A DNA stretch of 64,000 bases from Mesorhizobium ciceri WSM4083 (GTDB lineage: Bacteria > Pseudomonadota > Alphaproteobacteria > Rhizobiales > Rhizobiaceae). The notes under the pieces were generated by a model. That model saw only the letters and a list, made by a program, of their open reading frames with translations. It made no database searches and had not been told where the DNA came from. Positions 8,195 through 16,170 of the stretch are shown here, piece after piece. The translations under genes were made by a program, and so were the position numbers. How positions within the stretch are numbered: position 1 is the first letter of the stretch; each line of letters begins with the position of its first letter. Location of the stretch: positions 1,025,949 to 1,089,948 of the forward strand of contig NZ_KI912610.1 of the NCBI RefSeq assembly GCF_000519305.1, in the 5' to 3' direction.

Positions 8195-8941
8195 TCAGCC
8201 GGGCTTCACCGCCACGATCATCAGCGCCTGATAGGCATCCTCCAGCTCGCGCAGCGCGGCCTGCGATTGCGGTCCGGCCCGCCTGGCGATGCCGTCATGG
8301 GCGTTTGAAGTGTCGCGCTTGCCGGGCCGGTCATTGTAGGGCGCGACTGTGGTGAATATCTGCTCGCTGAGGCTGTCGGGGAAGAACAACTGTCCGGTCA
8401 TCACCGAACTGTCGTTAGGGAAGATCTTGAAATGGATATGGGTGGTGCGGCCGCGATACCAGCCGGGATAGATCGTAGCGAAGGAAACGATGCCACTCGC
8501 GTCGGTCCTTTGCCAACCACGCAGGAAGGTCTGGCCCGATGTGTCGAGATCGCGGCCGTCACCCTGTCCGGGATAGCCGGAATAGGCGCCTTGCGCGTCG
8601 CAATGCCAGATGTCGACGCGGGCGCCGACAAGCGGGCGGCAGGCCGCATCGACGACCTGCAGCCGGACGTCAAGGGCAATACCTTTCTTGCCTTCGGTGA
8701 CATCGGCACGTTCGAGTTTCGGGTCGAAATAGAACGGTCCCTCGGTCACTTCAGGCGTAATGGTGCAGACACCGGCGCCGTTTTCGAACAGAGCCAGTCC
8801 GGCATAAAACGAGGCCTGGGTAGCCGAAGGTTGGGCGGCTATCGCCGAGGCCGGCAGGAAGGCACCACCTCCGGCGGTGACCGCGATCAATCCGAGCGCC
8901 TGGCGCCGGCTCAATGAGAAAGAGGATGGCTTGCCGGACAT
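8195..8941 (-). CDS. Tat-exported intradiol ring-cleavage dioxygenase-like protein
   Basis: 248-aa Fe(III) dioxygenase-fold protein. The four iron ligands of the intradiol family are present: a Tyr in WHCDAQGAYSGY (about 120-123), a Tyr in YPGWYRGRTTHIH (about 162) and the two His of that motif (about 168 and 170). Unlike catechol or protocatechuate dioxygenases it carries a twin-arginine signal peptide (SRRQALGL followed by a hydrophobic stretch and ASAIAA), so it acts outside the cytoplasm. It also lacks the N-terminal dimerisation helices of catechol dioxygenases. The start at 8941 has GAGAGG upstream; a start at 8983 would only lengthen the leader. Substrate unknown; oxidation of extracytoplasmic aromatics is inference. 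Confidence 0.85.
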   Translation of the reverse strand: MSGKPSSFSLSRRQALGLIAVTAGGGAFLPASAIAAQPSATQASFYAGLALFENGAGVCTITPEVTEGPFYFDPKLERADVTEGKKGIALDVRLQVVDAACRPLVGARVDIWHCDAQGAYSGYPGQGDGRDLDTSGQTFLRGWQRTDASGIVSFATIYPGWYRGRTTHIHFKIFPNDSSVMTGQLFFPDSLSEQIFTTVAPYNDRPGKRDTSNAHDGIARRAGPQSQAALRELEDAYQALMIVAVKPG

Positions 8942-9139
8942 ATCTTGCCTCTCGAATTGGCCTTCCGCATCATGACTAGGCAATCACAGCGGCTCTCGCC
9001 AGTCAAAATCCGGCAATGCAGCAAGCCGGTTTGGCCCATCGGTTTGCCCCGTGCAAAAGCCCGGCGCACATCCTATATGGAACCGACAATCCCATTTCTT
9101 AGGCCGAATTTTCGCGGCCCAGCACTTTCGAGGCAAGCC

Positions 9140-10201
9140 ATGAGCGACGTACAGACGCAGATCCCCGTAACCGTTCTCACCGGCTATCTCGGCGCCGGCA
9201 AGACGACGCTGCTCAACCGCATCCTGTCGGAAAACCACGGCAAGCGCTACGCCGTCATCGTCAACGAGTTCGGTGAAATCGGCATCGACAACGATCTGAT
9301 CGTGGAATCCGACGAGGAAATCTACGAGATGAACAATGGCTGCGTCTGCTGCACGGTGCGTGGCGACCTGATCCGTGTCGTCGAGGGCCTGATGCGCCGC
9401 CCCGGCCGCTTCGACGCCATCGTCGTCGAGACCACCGGGCTGGCCGATCCGGTGCCGGTGGCACAAACCTTCTTCATGGACGACGACGTGCGCTCCAAGA
9501 CCAGGCTCGATGCGGTGGTGGCGCTGGTCGACGCCAAGCATCTGCCGCTGCGGCTCAAGGATTCCAGGGAAGCCGAGGACCAGATCGCTTTTGCCGACGT
9601 CGTCGTGCTCAACAAGACCGACCTCGTCACATCAGAAGAGCTCGCCAAGGTCGAGGCGACGATCCGCGCCATCAATCCGGCCGCAAAGATCCATCGCACG
9701 ACGCGAGCCGGCGTCGACCTGTCCGAAGTGCTCGACCGAGGCGCCTTCGACCTGTCGAGGGCGCTGGAAAACGACCCGCACTTCCTCGAGGCACATGACG
9801 ATGACGATCATCATGACCACGACCACGATCATGACGGCCACGATCATCACCATCATGATCATGACGGGCACCACCATCACGCACATGCGTCCGACATCCA
9901 TGATGTGACCGTGCAGTCGGTGTCGTTGCGCGGCGGCGAGATGGATCCGAAGAAATTCTTCCCGTGGATCGAGAAGATCACCCAGATGGAAGGCCCCAAC
10001 ATCCTGCGGTTGAAGGGCATCATCGCGCTCAAGGGCGATGATGAGCGCTATGTTATCCAAGGCGTGCACATGATCATCGAGGGCGACCACCAGCGCGCCT
10101 GGAAGGACGGCGAGAAGCATGAGAGCCGGCTGGTGTTCATCGGCAGGGAACTCGACGCCGAGCGGCTGAAGAAGAGTTTTGACGCCTGCCAGGCGGCTTG
10201 A
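9140..10201 (+). CDS. CobW/COG0523-family GTPase with His-rich metal-binding loop
   Basis: 353-aa P-loop GTPase of the G3E family. Motifs in order: Walker A GYLGAGKT (15-22), the metal site GCVCC (C68, C70, C71), ETTGLADP, the NKTD nucleotide specificity motif, then a stretch of about 40 residues made mostly of His and Asp (about 216-255), and the CobW C-terminal domain. COG0523 proteins deliver Zn or Co to target enzymes; the His/Asp loop points to zinc storage or transfer. The start ATG at 9140 is preceded by GAGGCAAG; the longer open frame from 8945 has no similarity. A WD40 protein follows about 260 bp downstream in the same direction. No clear Zur box was found. Confidence 0.88.
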   Translation: MSDVQTQIPVTVLTGYLGAGKTTLLNRILSENHGKRYAVIVNEFGEIGIDNDLIVESDEEIYEMNNGCVCCTVRGDLIRVVEGLMRRPGRFDAIVVETTGLADPVPVAQTFFMDDDVRSKTRLDAVVALVDAKHLPLRLKDSREAEDQIAFADVVVLNKTDLVTSEELAKVEATIRAINPAAKIHRTTRAGVDLSEVLDRGAFDLSRALENDPHFLEAHDDDDHHDHDHDHDGHDHHHHDHDGHHHHAHASDIHDVTVQSVSLRGGEMDPKKFFPWIEKITQMEGPNILRLKGIIALKGDDERYVIQGVHMIIEGDHQRAWKDGEKHESRLVFIGRELDAERLKKSFDACQAA

Positions 10202-10235
10202 TTTCCAGACTTTATAGCGCTAGCGCTGCCCCTTC

Positions 10236-10386
10236 TTCCTTCTCCCCTTGTGGGAGAAGGTGGCCGGGCGAAGTTCGGTCGGATGAGGGGTGTTCCAGCT
10301 TGGCGCCGACGGAGATCCGTCACCCGCCCCTCAACCGTCTCGGCGTTGCGCGCCGATCCACCTTCTCCCACAAGGGTAGAGGGCCG
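10236..10386. repeat. Palindromic intergenic element
   Basis: The outer arms at 10245-10263 and 10358-10376 are a perfect 19-bp inverted repeat (CCCTTGTGGGAGAAGGTGG). Inside are short GC hairpins and GAGGGGTG / CACCCGCCCCTC boxes, so the whole unit can fold as a large cruciform. The same architecture recurs near 19.5 kb, inside xdhC (26.5 kb) and, as one arm, at 44.75 kb. It resembles the short interspersed palindromes common between Rhizobiales genes. It separates the CobW and WD40 genes. Confidence 0.8.
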
Positions 10387-10458
10387 GCCGCATCCAGCCG
10401 CGCTGGCGACCCAGCGAGGTTAGACGACCAGCATAAATCTCGAATGGAATAATCTCCC

Positions 10459-11433
10459 ATGCCAACCGTCGCCCCGCTTGATCTCGAAGGCCACTGCATC
10501 GCCGCCGTCTTGCTCGGCGACGTGCCGCATTTCGCGATGGCCGACGGCGCCGTCCATCGGCTCGACCATGGCCACAAGACAGTTCAGGCCAATGACGGGG
10601 TGCTCGCCGCTTTCCATGATGCGGCCAATGACCGGCTGATCACCGGCGGCGAGGACGGCAAGGTGTTTGCCGTGAAGGCGGGCGGCGAGGTCACCGAATT
10701 GGCAAGCGCGGCCAAGAAGTGGATCACCAGCGTTGCCGCCGGGCCGCAAGGCGCCGTCGCCTATGCCTCAGGCAAGACCGCCTTCGTGCGCTTCGCCGAC
10801 GGCAAGACCAGGGAATTCGTCCATCCGCGTTCGGTGGAGGGGCTGGCCTTCTCGCCCAAGGGCATACGCTTCGGCGTTGCTCGCTACAATGGCGCGACGC
10901 TGCATTTCCCGGCCGCAGAGGGCAAGCCGGTGGAACTCGAATGGGCCGGCGCCCATACCGGCATCACCTTCTCGCCGGATGGCGCCTTCCTCGTCACCAC
11001 CATGCAGGAAAACGCGTTGCACGGCTGGAAGCTCGCCGACGGCAAGCACATGCGCATGACCGGCTATCCCGGCAAGGTCAAAAGCCTGTCGTGGAGCGTG
11101 AAGGGCAAGTGGCTGGCGAGCTCCGGCGCGCCGGCGGCGATCGTCTGGCCGTTTTCAGGCAAGGACGGGCCGATGGGCAAGGCGCCGCTGGAACTCGGCA
11201 CGCGCGGCAACGCCATGGTGACGGCTGTCGCCTGCCACCCGAGCCAGGATGTCGTTGCCGTCGGCTATGATGACGGCATGGTGATGGCGGTGCGTTTTGC
11301 CGACGCCAAGGAAGTGCTGTTGCGACGGCCGGGCAAGGGCGCCATCACCTCGATGATGTGGGACAAGGAAGAACGCCGTGTCGCCTTCGGCAGTGCCGCC
11401 GGCGACTGCGGCGTCATCGACATCACGGCCTGA
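10459..11433 (+). CDS. WD40-repeat protein
   Basis: 324-aa beta-propeller protein without signal peptide or membrane segment. Degenerate WD40 blades recur about every 40 residues, with ends such as GGEDGKVFAV, GVARYNGATLHF, TTMQENALHGWKL, SSGAPAAIVWPF, VGYDDGMVMAV and FGSAAGDCGVIDI. Such propellers act as protein-binding scaffolds. It follows the His-rich CobW GTPase in the same direction, separated by a palindromic element, which suggests that it works with the metal chaperone; that link is from context only. Confidence 0.82.
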   Translation: MPTVAPLDLEGHCIAAVLLGDVPHFAMADGAVHRLDHGHKTVQANDGVLAAFHDAANDRLITGGEDGKVFAVKAGGEVTELASAAKKWITSVAAGPQGAVAYASGKTAFVRFADGKTREFVHPRSVEGLAFSPKGIRFGVARYNGATLHFPAAEGKPVELEWAGAHTGITFSPDGAFLVTTMQENALHGWKLADGKHMRMTGYPGKVKSLSWSVKGKWLASSGAPAAIVWPFSGKDGPMGKAPLELGTRGNAMVTAVACHPSQDVVAVGYDDGMVMAVRFADAKEVLLRRPGKGAITSMMWDKEERRVAFGSAAGDCGVIDITA

Positions 11434-11439
11434 CCCCGC

Positions 11440-11892
11440 TCACTCCGCTCCGCACGACACTTTGCCGCTGATTTCAACCGGTTTGCCGTCCTGGTCCGTA
11501 TCCGCCGCGGCGTCGTAGATGGCGAGCGTATAGTTCCCGTCATAGACGCCTTCGTCGCTGGTCTTGGTCAGGATCGTCAGTTCGACCGAGTTGATCTTTT
11601 GCGCGGCCTCGTGCTCACGATAGATGTTCAGCCGCAATTCCTTGCCGTCGAGCCAGTACTGCGTCAGGTTGGAATCCTCGAACACGGTCTTCCGCAGGCT
11701 GTCGCCGGCAGGCCGGCTCAGAATTTCGAGGTTGCCGCGAAAGTTGAAGGTCGGCCCGCCCATGCCTCTGGTGACGCCTGCCTCGACCTCGAATGTCGCC
11801 GCCGTGTCCTCGGTGGAGCACCAGATGCCACCCGACGCGAAGGCAGCGCCAGCCGACGACAGAAGCATTGCCACACACATGATCGTTCGCAT
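11440..11892 (-). CDS. Exported protein of unknown function
   Basis: 150-aa protein with a clear Sec signal peptide (MRTIMCVAMLLSSAGAAFASG). The mature part is acidic and contains two Cys residues, one just after the signal (IWCST) and one four residues from the end (VSCGAE), which could form a disulfide. The beta-rich sequence (FNFRGNLEIL, KELRLNIYREHE, YTLAIYDAA) gives no recognised family. The start at 11892 is supported by GGAGGGG 5 nt upstream. It converges with the WD40 gene. Confidence 0.65.
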   Translation of the reverse strand: MRTIMCVAMLLSSAGAAFASGGIWCSTEDTAATFEVEAGVTRGMGGPTFNFRGNLEILSRPAGDSLRKTVFEDSNLTQYWLDGKELRLNIYREHEAAQKINSVELTILTKTSDEGVYDGNYTLAIYDAAADTDQDGKPVEISGKVSCGAE

Positions 11893-12048
11893 TTTACCCC
11901 TCCACCTCAATTCCCGCTCATATTGGCGCTGACTTCGGCAGCACGGTCAAGCGCCGCCGCCAAAGGCTGAGCCAACGCAGGGCAGATGCGCGGCCAATTG
12001 CGGATGCGGACACGGATTGGCTAAGAGGGATCGACCAGAGGGGTTTTC

Positions 12049-13428
12049 ATGCACAGCGACACGTCCAACACGTCCATCGGCGGCATCGGCCGCGACCGCA
12101 TTGCCGATTTGCGCGAAACCGAGGGGGCAGCCTTCCGCAAGGCGCGGCCAAAATCGCAAGCCAAGATCGGCAACGGCCTGCCCGGCTTCTTCGGCGGCGT
12201 GCCGATGCACTGGATGAACGACTGGCCGACGCCATTTCCGATCCTGGTCGACAGCGCCAGGGGTGCAACGATCATCGACATCGATGGCAACCGGCTCGAT
12301 GATTTCTGCCTTGGCGACACCGGCTCGATGTTCGGCCATTCGCCGCCGCCGGTGGCACGCGCCATCCGCCGCCAGGCCGGACGCGGCCTGACCTATATGC
12401 TGCCTTCGGAAGATGCGCTGGCCATTGGGCCGCTGCTGCAGCAGCGCTTCGGCCTGCCGTTCTGGCAGATCGCGACGACGGCGACCGACGCCAACCGCTT
12501 TGCATTGCGTGTTGCCCGTGCCGTCACCGGCCGCGAAAAAATCCTGGTCTTCAACGGCTGCTATCATGGCTCGGTCGACGAAACGATGGTGCGGCTGATC
12601 GACGGCAAGCCCGTCAACCGGCGAGGATTGGCGGGCGAGTTCCGCGACTTGACCCGCACGGCCAAGGTCATCGAGTTCAACGATGTTTCAGCACTCGAAG
12701 CCGCGCTTAGGGATAAGGACGTCGCCTGCGTCATCGCCGAGCCAGTGCTGACCAATTCCTGCATGGTGCTGGCCGATCCGGGCTACCATGACGCCCTGCG
12801 CAAACTGACACGCCAAACCGGCACGCTGCTTCTGATCGACGAGACGCACACGATCTCGACCGGCCCCGGCGGCTACACGATGAAATATGGCCTCGACCCG
12901 GACTTCTTCGTGCTGGGCAAGCCGATCGCCGGCGGCGTGCCGGCCAGCGTCTGGGGCATGAGCGACGACGTTGCCTCGCGCTATGCCGACTACAACAGGA
13001 CCAAGGAGCCGGGCTATTCCGGCATGGGCACGACACTCTCGGCCAACCCGCTGCAGTTCGCGGCGATGCGCGCCACGCTCGAAGAGGTGATGACGCAGGA
13101 AAACTACGACCGCATGGATCATCTGGCGCGGCGGCTCGATGCCGGGCTGACCGGCGTGATCGATCGCTATCGCCTGCCCTGGCATGTTTCCCGCGTCGGC
13201 GCTCGTGTCGAGTTCATCTGTGCGCCCGGTCCGCTGCGCAATGGCGCCGAGGCGGAAATGGCGCATGCACCGGAACTGGAGGCCGCTATCCATGTCGCGC
13301 TGGTCAATCGCGGCGTGCTGATCGCACCCTTCCACAACATGATGCTGATCTCGCCGGCAACCTCGGCTGCCCAGGTCAACCGGCTGATCACCGCCTTCGG
13401 CGCGGTTGCGGCGAAGCTTGCGGCATGA
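12049..13428 (+). CDS. Class III (glutamate-1-semialdehyde-aminomutase-like) PLP aminotransferase
   Basis: 459-aa PLP enzyme of the class III aminotransferase group. The Schiff-base lysine is K291 in LGKPIAGG, the cofactor Asp is D264 in LLIDETHT, and the phosphate-binding region is around TATDANRFALR. The GxGGY and GTTLSANPLQ segments are closer to glutamate-1-semialdehyde aminomutase than to omega-amino-acid aminotransferases. Its TGA overlaps the ATG of a glutamine-synthetase-like ligase (ATGA), so the two form a tight operon. A combined role in amine or polyamine catabolism is likely but the substrate is not evident. Confidence 0.85.
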   Translation: MHSDTSNTSIGGIGRDRIADLRETEGAAFRKARPKSQAKIGNGLPGFFGGVPMHWMNDWPTPFPILVDSARGATIIDIDGNRLDDFCLGDTGSMFGHSPPPVARAIRRQAGRGLTYMLPSEDALAIGPLLQQRFGLPFWQIATTATDANRFALRVARAVTGREKILVFNGCYHGSVDETMVRLIDGKPVNRRGLAGEFRDLTRTAKVIEFNDVSALEAALRDKDVACVIAEPVLTNSCMVLADPGYHDALRKLTRQTGTLLLIDETHTISTGPGGYTMKYGLDPDFFVLGKPIAGGVPASVWGMSDDVASRYADYNRTKEPGYSGMGTTLSANPLQFAAMRATLEEVMTQENYDRMDHLARRLDAGLTGVIDRYRLPWHVSRVGARVEFICAPGPLRNGAEAEMAHAPELEAAIHVALVNRGVLIAPFHNMMLISPATSAAQVNRLITAFGAVAAKLAA

Positions 13429-14846
13429 GACAAGCGGCGATGGACCACCCCAACGTCATGATAACCTCACCTTCGGGCTCGACACCTGCCGAGGCGCAAG
13501 CCTTTCTCGACGCCCATCCCGAGATCGAGGCCTTCGATATCGTGCTGACCGATGCCAATGGCGTCGGCCGTGGCAAGATCGTGCGCCGGCATGAACTGAT
13601 GAGCATCTTCGAGGGCGGCCGCCATATGCCGATCTCGATCCTCGGCCTCGACATCACCGGCGAGGATGTGCACGAGACCGGACTGATCTGGACCACCGGC
13701 GACGGCGACCTCAGGGCATGGCCGATCCCCGGCACGCTGGTGCCGCTCTACGGTACGAGCCCGCCGCGCGGCCAGTTGCTGATGGCGATGTACATGCTCG
13801 ACGGCCGGCCGATGTCGTCGGATCCGCGGCTGGCGCTGGCTCGGCAGGTGGAGATCCTGGCGGCCAAGGGTCTCTATCCGGCCGGCGCCTTCGAACTCGA
13901 ATTCTTCCTGCTGGCCAATGAGCGCGACGCCGACGGCAAGGTGCAGCCGGCGCGCGCCGTGCTTGATGGCCGCGTCTCGGGCAAGACCGAAGTCTATTCC
14001 GTCGACCATCTGCACGGCATGGAGCCGCTGTTCTCCGACATCTATGCAGCGGCCAAGGCGCAAGGCATTCCGGCCGAGACGGTTATCTCCGAATATGCGC
14101 CCGGCCAATACGAATTGACGCTGAACTACCGCAAGGATGTGATGCGGGCGGCCGACGACCTGGTCATGCTGAAGCGGCTGGTTCGGGCGCAGGCGCGCCG
14201 CCACGGCGTCACCGCCTGTTTCATGGCCAAGCCGATCGAGAAATATGCCGGCTCGGGCATGCATTTCCACGTCTCGCTGCAGGACAAGGCCGGACGGAAC
14301 GTCTTTGCCGAAGCCGGCGGCGAGAGCTGGTCGCTGCCGCTGCTGCAGGGGCTTGGCGGCCTGATCCAGACCATGGCGGAATCGATGCTGGTGTTTGCAC
14401 CGCACGCCAATTCGTGGCGGCGCTTCGTTTCGCAATCCTATGCGCCGGTGGCGCCGACCTGGGGCGTCAACAATCGCTCGGTGGCGCTGCGCGTGCCGGC
14501 CGGCGACGCCAAGAACCGGCGCATCGAGCACCGGCCGTCCGGCGTCGACGCCAATCCCTACCTGATCGCTGCGACCGTGCTCGCCGGAATCATCAAGGGC
14601 ATGGACGAAGGTCTCGATCCGGGACCCGAAACGACCGGCAACGGCTATGAGGCAGCGGTCACGCGCACGACCATGCCGGTCGACTGGCGCGCCGCGATCG
14701 AAGCGGGGCGAACGTCCAGCTTCCTGAAGAACGCGCTCGGCGAGGACCTGCACCGGACCTTCGTGGCGATCAAGCAGTCCGAGTACCTGCGTGTGGCACG
14801 CACGGTCAGCGAACTGGATTACCACCTCTATCTGCACGAGGTTTGA
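13425..14846 (+). CDS. Glutamine-synthetase family ligase (gamma-glutamyl-polyamine synthetase-like)
   Basis: 473-aa ATP-dependent ligase of the glutamine synthetase type III/PuuA group. Family signatures are FDIVLTDANGVGRGK in the beta-grasp domain, FELEFFLL (metal Glu residues), ISEYAPGQYELTL, the ATP/His loop GSGMHFHVSL, NNRSVALRVP and the Arg-rich IEHRPSGVDANPYL. Enzymes of this group join glutamate to putrescine, ethanolamine or similar amines instead of ammonia, which fits the linked aminotransferase. ATG 13425 overlaps the upstream stop; ATG 13440 is an alternative. No adenylylation-loop signature typical of GlnA-I was seen. Confidence 0.85.
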   Translation: MRQAAMDHPNVMITSPSGSTPAEAQAFLDAHPEIEAFDIVLTDANGVGRGKIVRRHELMSIFEGGRHMPISILGLDITGEDVHETGLIWTTGDGDLRAWPIPGTLVPLYGTSPPRGQLLMAMYMLDGRPMSSDPRLALARQVEILAAKGLYPAGAFELEFFLLANERDADGKVQPARAVLDGRVSGKTEVYSVDHLHGMEPLFSDIYAAAKAQGIPAETVISEYAPGQYELTLNYRKDVMRAADDLVMLKRLVRAQARRHGVTACFMAKPIEKYAGSGMHFHVSLQDKAGRNVFAEAGGESWSLPLLQGLGGLIQTMAESMLVFAPHANSWRRFVSQSYAPVAPTWGVNNRSVALRVPAGDAKNRRIEHRPSGVDANPYLIAATVLAGIIKGMDEGLDPGPETTGNGYEAAVTRTTMPVDWRAAIEAGRTSSFLKNALGEDLHRTFVAIKQSEYLRVARTVSELDYHLYLHEV

Positions 14847-14859
14847 TGGGTTCATGATG

Positions 14860-14883
14860 GGCGGCGATCACTTTTTCGCCGCC
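14860..14883 (+). terminator. Weak hairpin after the ligase gene
   Basis: GGCGGCGA and TCGCCGCC form an 8-bp stem with an 8-nt T-rich loop, 14 nt after the ligase stop. There is no U-tract after the stem, so termination would be inefficient or Rho-assisted. Confidence 0.35.
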
Positions 14884-14932
14884 TCCATCAAATGTGGTAG
14901 CGGATCTCCTGCTCAGAACATATCATGAACAG

Positions 14933-16168
14933 ATGAGCGCACTTACCGTCCGTGAAAAGCTGGCGATTCTCTCCGACGCCGCCAAATACGATGCCTCCTG
15001 CGCCTCTTCCGGTGCGGCGAAAAAGGATTCGCTAAAATCGGGCGGCATCGGCTCTACCGAAGGCATGGGCATCTGCCATTCCTACGCGCCGGACGGCCGC
15101 TGCATTTCGCTGCTGAAAATCCTGCTGACCAATTTCTGCATCTACGATTGCAGCTATTGCATCAACCGCTCGTCCTCCAATGTGCGGCGCGCCCGTTTCA
15201 CCGTCGACGAGGTGGTGAAGCTGACCATGGATTTCTATCGGCGCAACTACGTCGAAGGCCTGTTCCTGTCCTCGGGCGTCGTCCGCTCACCGGACGAGAC
15301 CATGGGCGAGATGGTCGAAGTGGCACGCCGGCTGCGGCTGGAGGAGAAGTTCTCCGGCTATATCCACCTGAAAACCATTCCGGAAAGTTCGGCCGAACTG
15401 GTCGAGAAGGCAGGGCTTTATGCCGACCGGCTGTCGATCAATGTCGAGCTGCCGACCGACGAGGGTGTGAAGCGATTGGCGCCCGAGAAGAAGCCGGAGA
15501 CAATCCGGCTTTCCATGGCCAGGCTGCGCCAGAAGATGGAGGAGAAGGCTGAGCCGACATTGAAGACCAAGAAGCGCGAACGCTTTGCGCCGGGCGGCCA
15601 GTCGACGCAGATGATCATCGGCGCCGACAAGACATCCGACGACGGCATATTGCACACGAGCGCTCGGCTCTATGGCAGCTACCATCTGCGGCGGGTCTAT
15701 TACTCGGCCTTCAGCCCGATTCCGGATTCGTCGTGGTCGCTGCCGTTGCTGAAACCACCGCTGATGCGCGAGCACCGGCTCTACCAGGCCGACTGGCTGA
15801 TGCGGTTCTATGGGTTTTCACAGTCGGAAATCCTTGCCGGGAGCAGCGACGGCATGCTCGATCTCGCCATCGACCCGAAGCTCGCCTGGGCGCTGCGCAA
15901 CCGGGGACAGTTTCCGGTCGACATCAACCGCGCCGACCGCGAAGCGCTGCTGCGGGTGCCGGGTCTCGGCACCAAGGTGGTGGCAAAGATTTTGGAGACG
16001 CGCCGGCATCGGCGCATGCGGCTGGAGGATGTCGGGCGGATCTGCCAGTCGATCGCCAAGCTCAGACCGTTCATCATCGCCGAAGGCTGGTCCCCTGGTG
16101 CGCTGACCGACAAGGCCGGCCTGCGCGACAAGATCGCCCACTCCTGCGAACAATTGTCGTTGTTCTAA
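14933..16168 (+). CDS. Putative DNA modification/repair radical SAM protein (UDG-linked family)
   Basis: 411-aa radical SAM enzyme. The cluster motif C69-x3-C73-x2-C76 (FCIYDCSYC) binds the 4Fe-4S cluster that cleaves S-adenosylmethionine. An SxGxxxSxDET segment (LSSGVVRSPDET) follows, and a helix-hairpin-helix DNA-binding motif is near the C-terminus (NRADREALLRVPGLGTKVVAKIL). This matches the family recorded as radical SAM protein linked to uracil-DNA glycosylase. The next gene, 2 bp downstream, is exactly such a glycosylase fusion. The reaction is not established. The start ATG 14933 begins at the conserved LTVREKLAILSDAAKYD; the ribosome-binding site is poor, and an upstream GTG at 14894 is possible. 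Confidence 0.88.
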   Translation: MSALTVREKLAILSDAAKYDASCASSGAAKKDSLKSGGIGSTEGMGICHSYAPDGRCISLLKILLTNFCIYDCSYCINRSSSNVRRARFTVDEVVKLTMDFYRRNYVEGLFLSSGVVRSPDETMGEMVEVARRLRLEEKFSGYIHLKTIPESSAELVEKAGLYADRLSINVELPTDEGVKRLAPEKKPETIRLSMARLRQKMEEKAEPTLKTKKRERFAPGGQSTQMIIGADKTSDDGILHTSARLYGSYHLRRVYYSAFSPIPDSSWSLPLLKPPLMREHRLYQADWLMRFYGFSQSEILAGSSDGMLDLAIDPKLAWALRNRGQFPVDINRADREALLRVPGLGTKVVAKILETRRHRRMRLEDVGRICQSIAKLRPFIIAEGWSPGALTDKAGLRDKIAHSCEQLSLF

Positions 16169-16170
16169 TC

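Noticed and set aside
8945..9139. Longer start for the CobW-family gene
   Set aside because: The extra 65 residues lack similarity, and ATG 9140 has a proper ribosome-binding site next to conserved sequence.
9632..10120. Met/Val-rich open frame antisense to the CobW gene
   Set aside because: It is the reverse reading of the His/Asp codon tract of the CobW GTPase and has no signals of its own.
10202..10458. Small gene between CobW and WD40
   Set aside because: Open frames here are made of the palindromic element, have no ribosome-binding site and no plausible protein character.
15733..16170. N-terminal extension of the UdgX fusion
   Set aside because: It lies in the radical SAM gene in another frame and is Arg/Ala-rich without family similarity; the ATG at 16171 fits the domain start.
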